Shown in pieces: positions 5,452 through 6,047 of a DNA stretch of 6,047 nucleotides. Position numbers and translations under genes: made by a program. Source of the DNA: an uncultured Hungatella sp. (GTDB lineage: Bacteria; Bacillota; Clostridia; Lachnospirales; Lachnospiraceae). Position 1 is the stretch's first letter, and each line of letters opens with the position of its first letter. The stretch covers positions 1 to 6,047 of the forward strand of contig CAUEKH010000167.1 in NCBI GenBank assembly GCA_959018155.1. The letters are read 5' to 3'. The notes beneath the pieces are model-generated. The model saw nothing but the letters and a program-made list of their open reading frames with translations. It searched no databases and was not told the origin of the DNA.

Positions 5452-6047
5452 CTACTCTGTACTGGTGATGACTACCGATCCGTCTGACGCATCGATCGCG
5501 ATGTTTCGGTTTGCTTCATGATTTACGCGGTAGTCTTCTTCCTCATCGTATTTTCGTCCATTTACCGTTATGGAACCGTACTCTGTATCAATATTGTAAT
5601 TGTAGTCCTCTTCTCTTCCTGTCAGTTCCAGTTTAATCGATCCGTAGGAATTGGTAAATGATGCCTGTTTCACATCCGCCTGCCTGATTGTGCAGCTGCC
5701 ATCTGACATCCTGACGGAAAGGCTGTCAGCCTGAACCGAGTCACCGTTCAGTCCGCCATACGTATTCTCCACACTCAAGGCTCCCGTCTGAATCTGTGTC
5801 AGGGAAACCGAGCCATCTGATGCGCTGATCTCCATGACATCTGAAATGATATTGTTCATCGTCGACTTCCCGTAATGATTTTCCAGTGTAAATGTGCCGC
5901 TGAACAGAGAGTCACAGTTTATGCTTCCATCCGAGGCGTGAATGGAAATCGATTCTGCCTTTACATTCTTTAGCGTGATGCTGCCGTATTCTGAGGTAAT
6001 ATCGTAATTTTCAGCATCCGGGCCTTCGTATCGGATGCTTCCGTCTG
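5452..6047 (-). CDS. DUF4097-type beta-helix protein (C-terminal part; runs off the right edge)
   Basis: The frame is open from the window edge to TAG at 5454-5452, giving 197 residues plus a partial codon. An ATG at 5859 is internal and not the start, because the repeat pattern continues unbroken upstream of it. The protein is a chain of short beta strands with alternating D-G-S and Y-G-S turns. Counting from the first complete codon they fall at residues 1, 20, 39, 58, 77, 96, 115 and 134, exactly 19 apart, then loosely at 156 and 188. This is typical of the DUF4097 (putative adhesin) family, which folds as a parallel beta-solenoid. In Firmicutes such genes often follow a PadR regulator and a DUF1700 membrane protein, which would lie off the right edge if present. 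The visible end (VVITSTE) has no anchor or LPxTG, so any membrane anchor must be N-terminal. The role is unknown; an envelope-stress link is inference. Confidence 0.9.
   Translation of the reverse strand, partial: DGSIRYEGPDAENYDITSEYGSITLKNVKAESISIHASDGSINCDSLFSGTFTLENHYGKSTMNNIISDVMEISASDGSVSLTQIQTGALSVENTYGGLNGDSVQADSLSVRMSDGSCTIRQADVKQASFTNSYGSIKLELTGREEDYNYNIDTEYGSITVNGRKYDEEEDYRVNHEANRNIAIDASDGSVVITSTE

Noticed and set aside
5452..5859. A 135-residue gene starting at the ATG at 5859
   Set aside because: The frame stays open to the right edge and the 19-residue repeat continues unbroken upstream of that ATG, which has no ribosome binding site. It is an internal methionine of a longer gene.
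1..6047. CRISPR arrays, tRNA or rRNA genes, insertion sequences, phage genes
   Set aside because: I saw no regularly spaced direct repeats outside the protein-coded repeats of the DUF4097 gene, no cloverleaf-like sequence, and no transposase, integrase or phage motif.

Overview
The window most likely comes from a Gram-positive anaerobe of the Clostridia, probably Lachnospiraceae-like. This is an inference from the clostridial gene order rnfC-rnfD-rnfG, strong AGGAGG-type ribosome binding sites, sigma-A-type promoters, and a DUF4097 protein of the kind common in Firmicutes. Every supported gene lies on the minus strand, so the genes read from right to left.

Region by region, in the direction of transcription: (1) 6047-5452 is the C-terminal 197 residues of a DUF4097 beta-helix protein whose start lies beyond the right edge. 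It ends in a strong intrinsic terminator (5439-5390). (2) A near-consensus extended -10 promoter with a palindrome over its -35 box (5364-5334) starts a new unit. This unit encodes a 506-residue unrecognised membrane protein with TPR-like repeats (5291-3771) and then a CutC-family TIM-barrel protein (3706-2957). (3) The interval 2956-2549 is AT-richer. It holds an open reading frame of 76 codons with no ATG (a possible gene remnant), a small hairpin, and a good extended -10 promoter followed by a leader hairpin. (4) That promoter drives rnfC (2548-1226), rnfD (1214-291) and the start of rnfG (289-1, running off the left edge).

The rnf genes form a tight operon with 11-nt and 1-nt gaps. They encode subunits of the membrane Rnf complex, which passes electrons from reduced ferredoxin to NAD+ and couples this to Na+ or H+ export. 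rnfE, rnfA and rnfB are expected beyond the left edge. The membrane protein and CutC appear to share a transcript, because no promoter or terminator is visible in their 64-nt gap, but no shared function can be read from sequence.

This is mostly ordinary core-genome content. The points most worth a second look are the exact 19-residue alternating DGS/YGS period in the DUF4097 protein, the palindromic operator candidate over the promoter of the unknown membrane protein, the ATG-less coding-like remnant between cutC and rnfC, the non-standard flavin-attachment motif in RnfD, and the Cys/His/Met cluster at the C-terminus of CutC.
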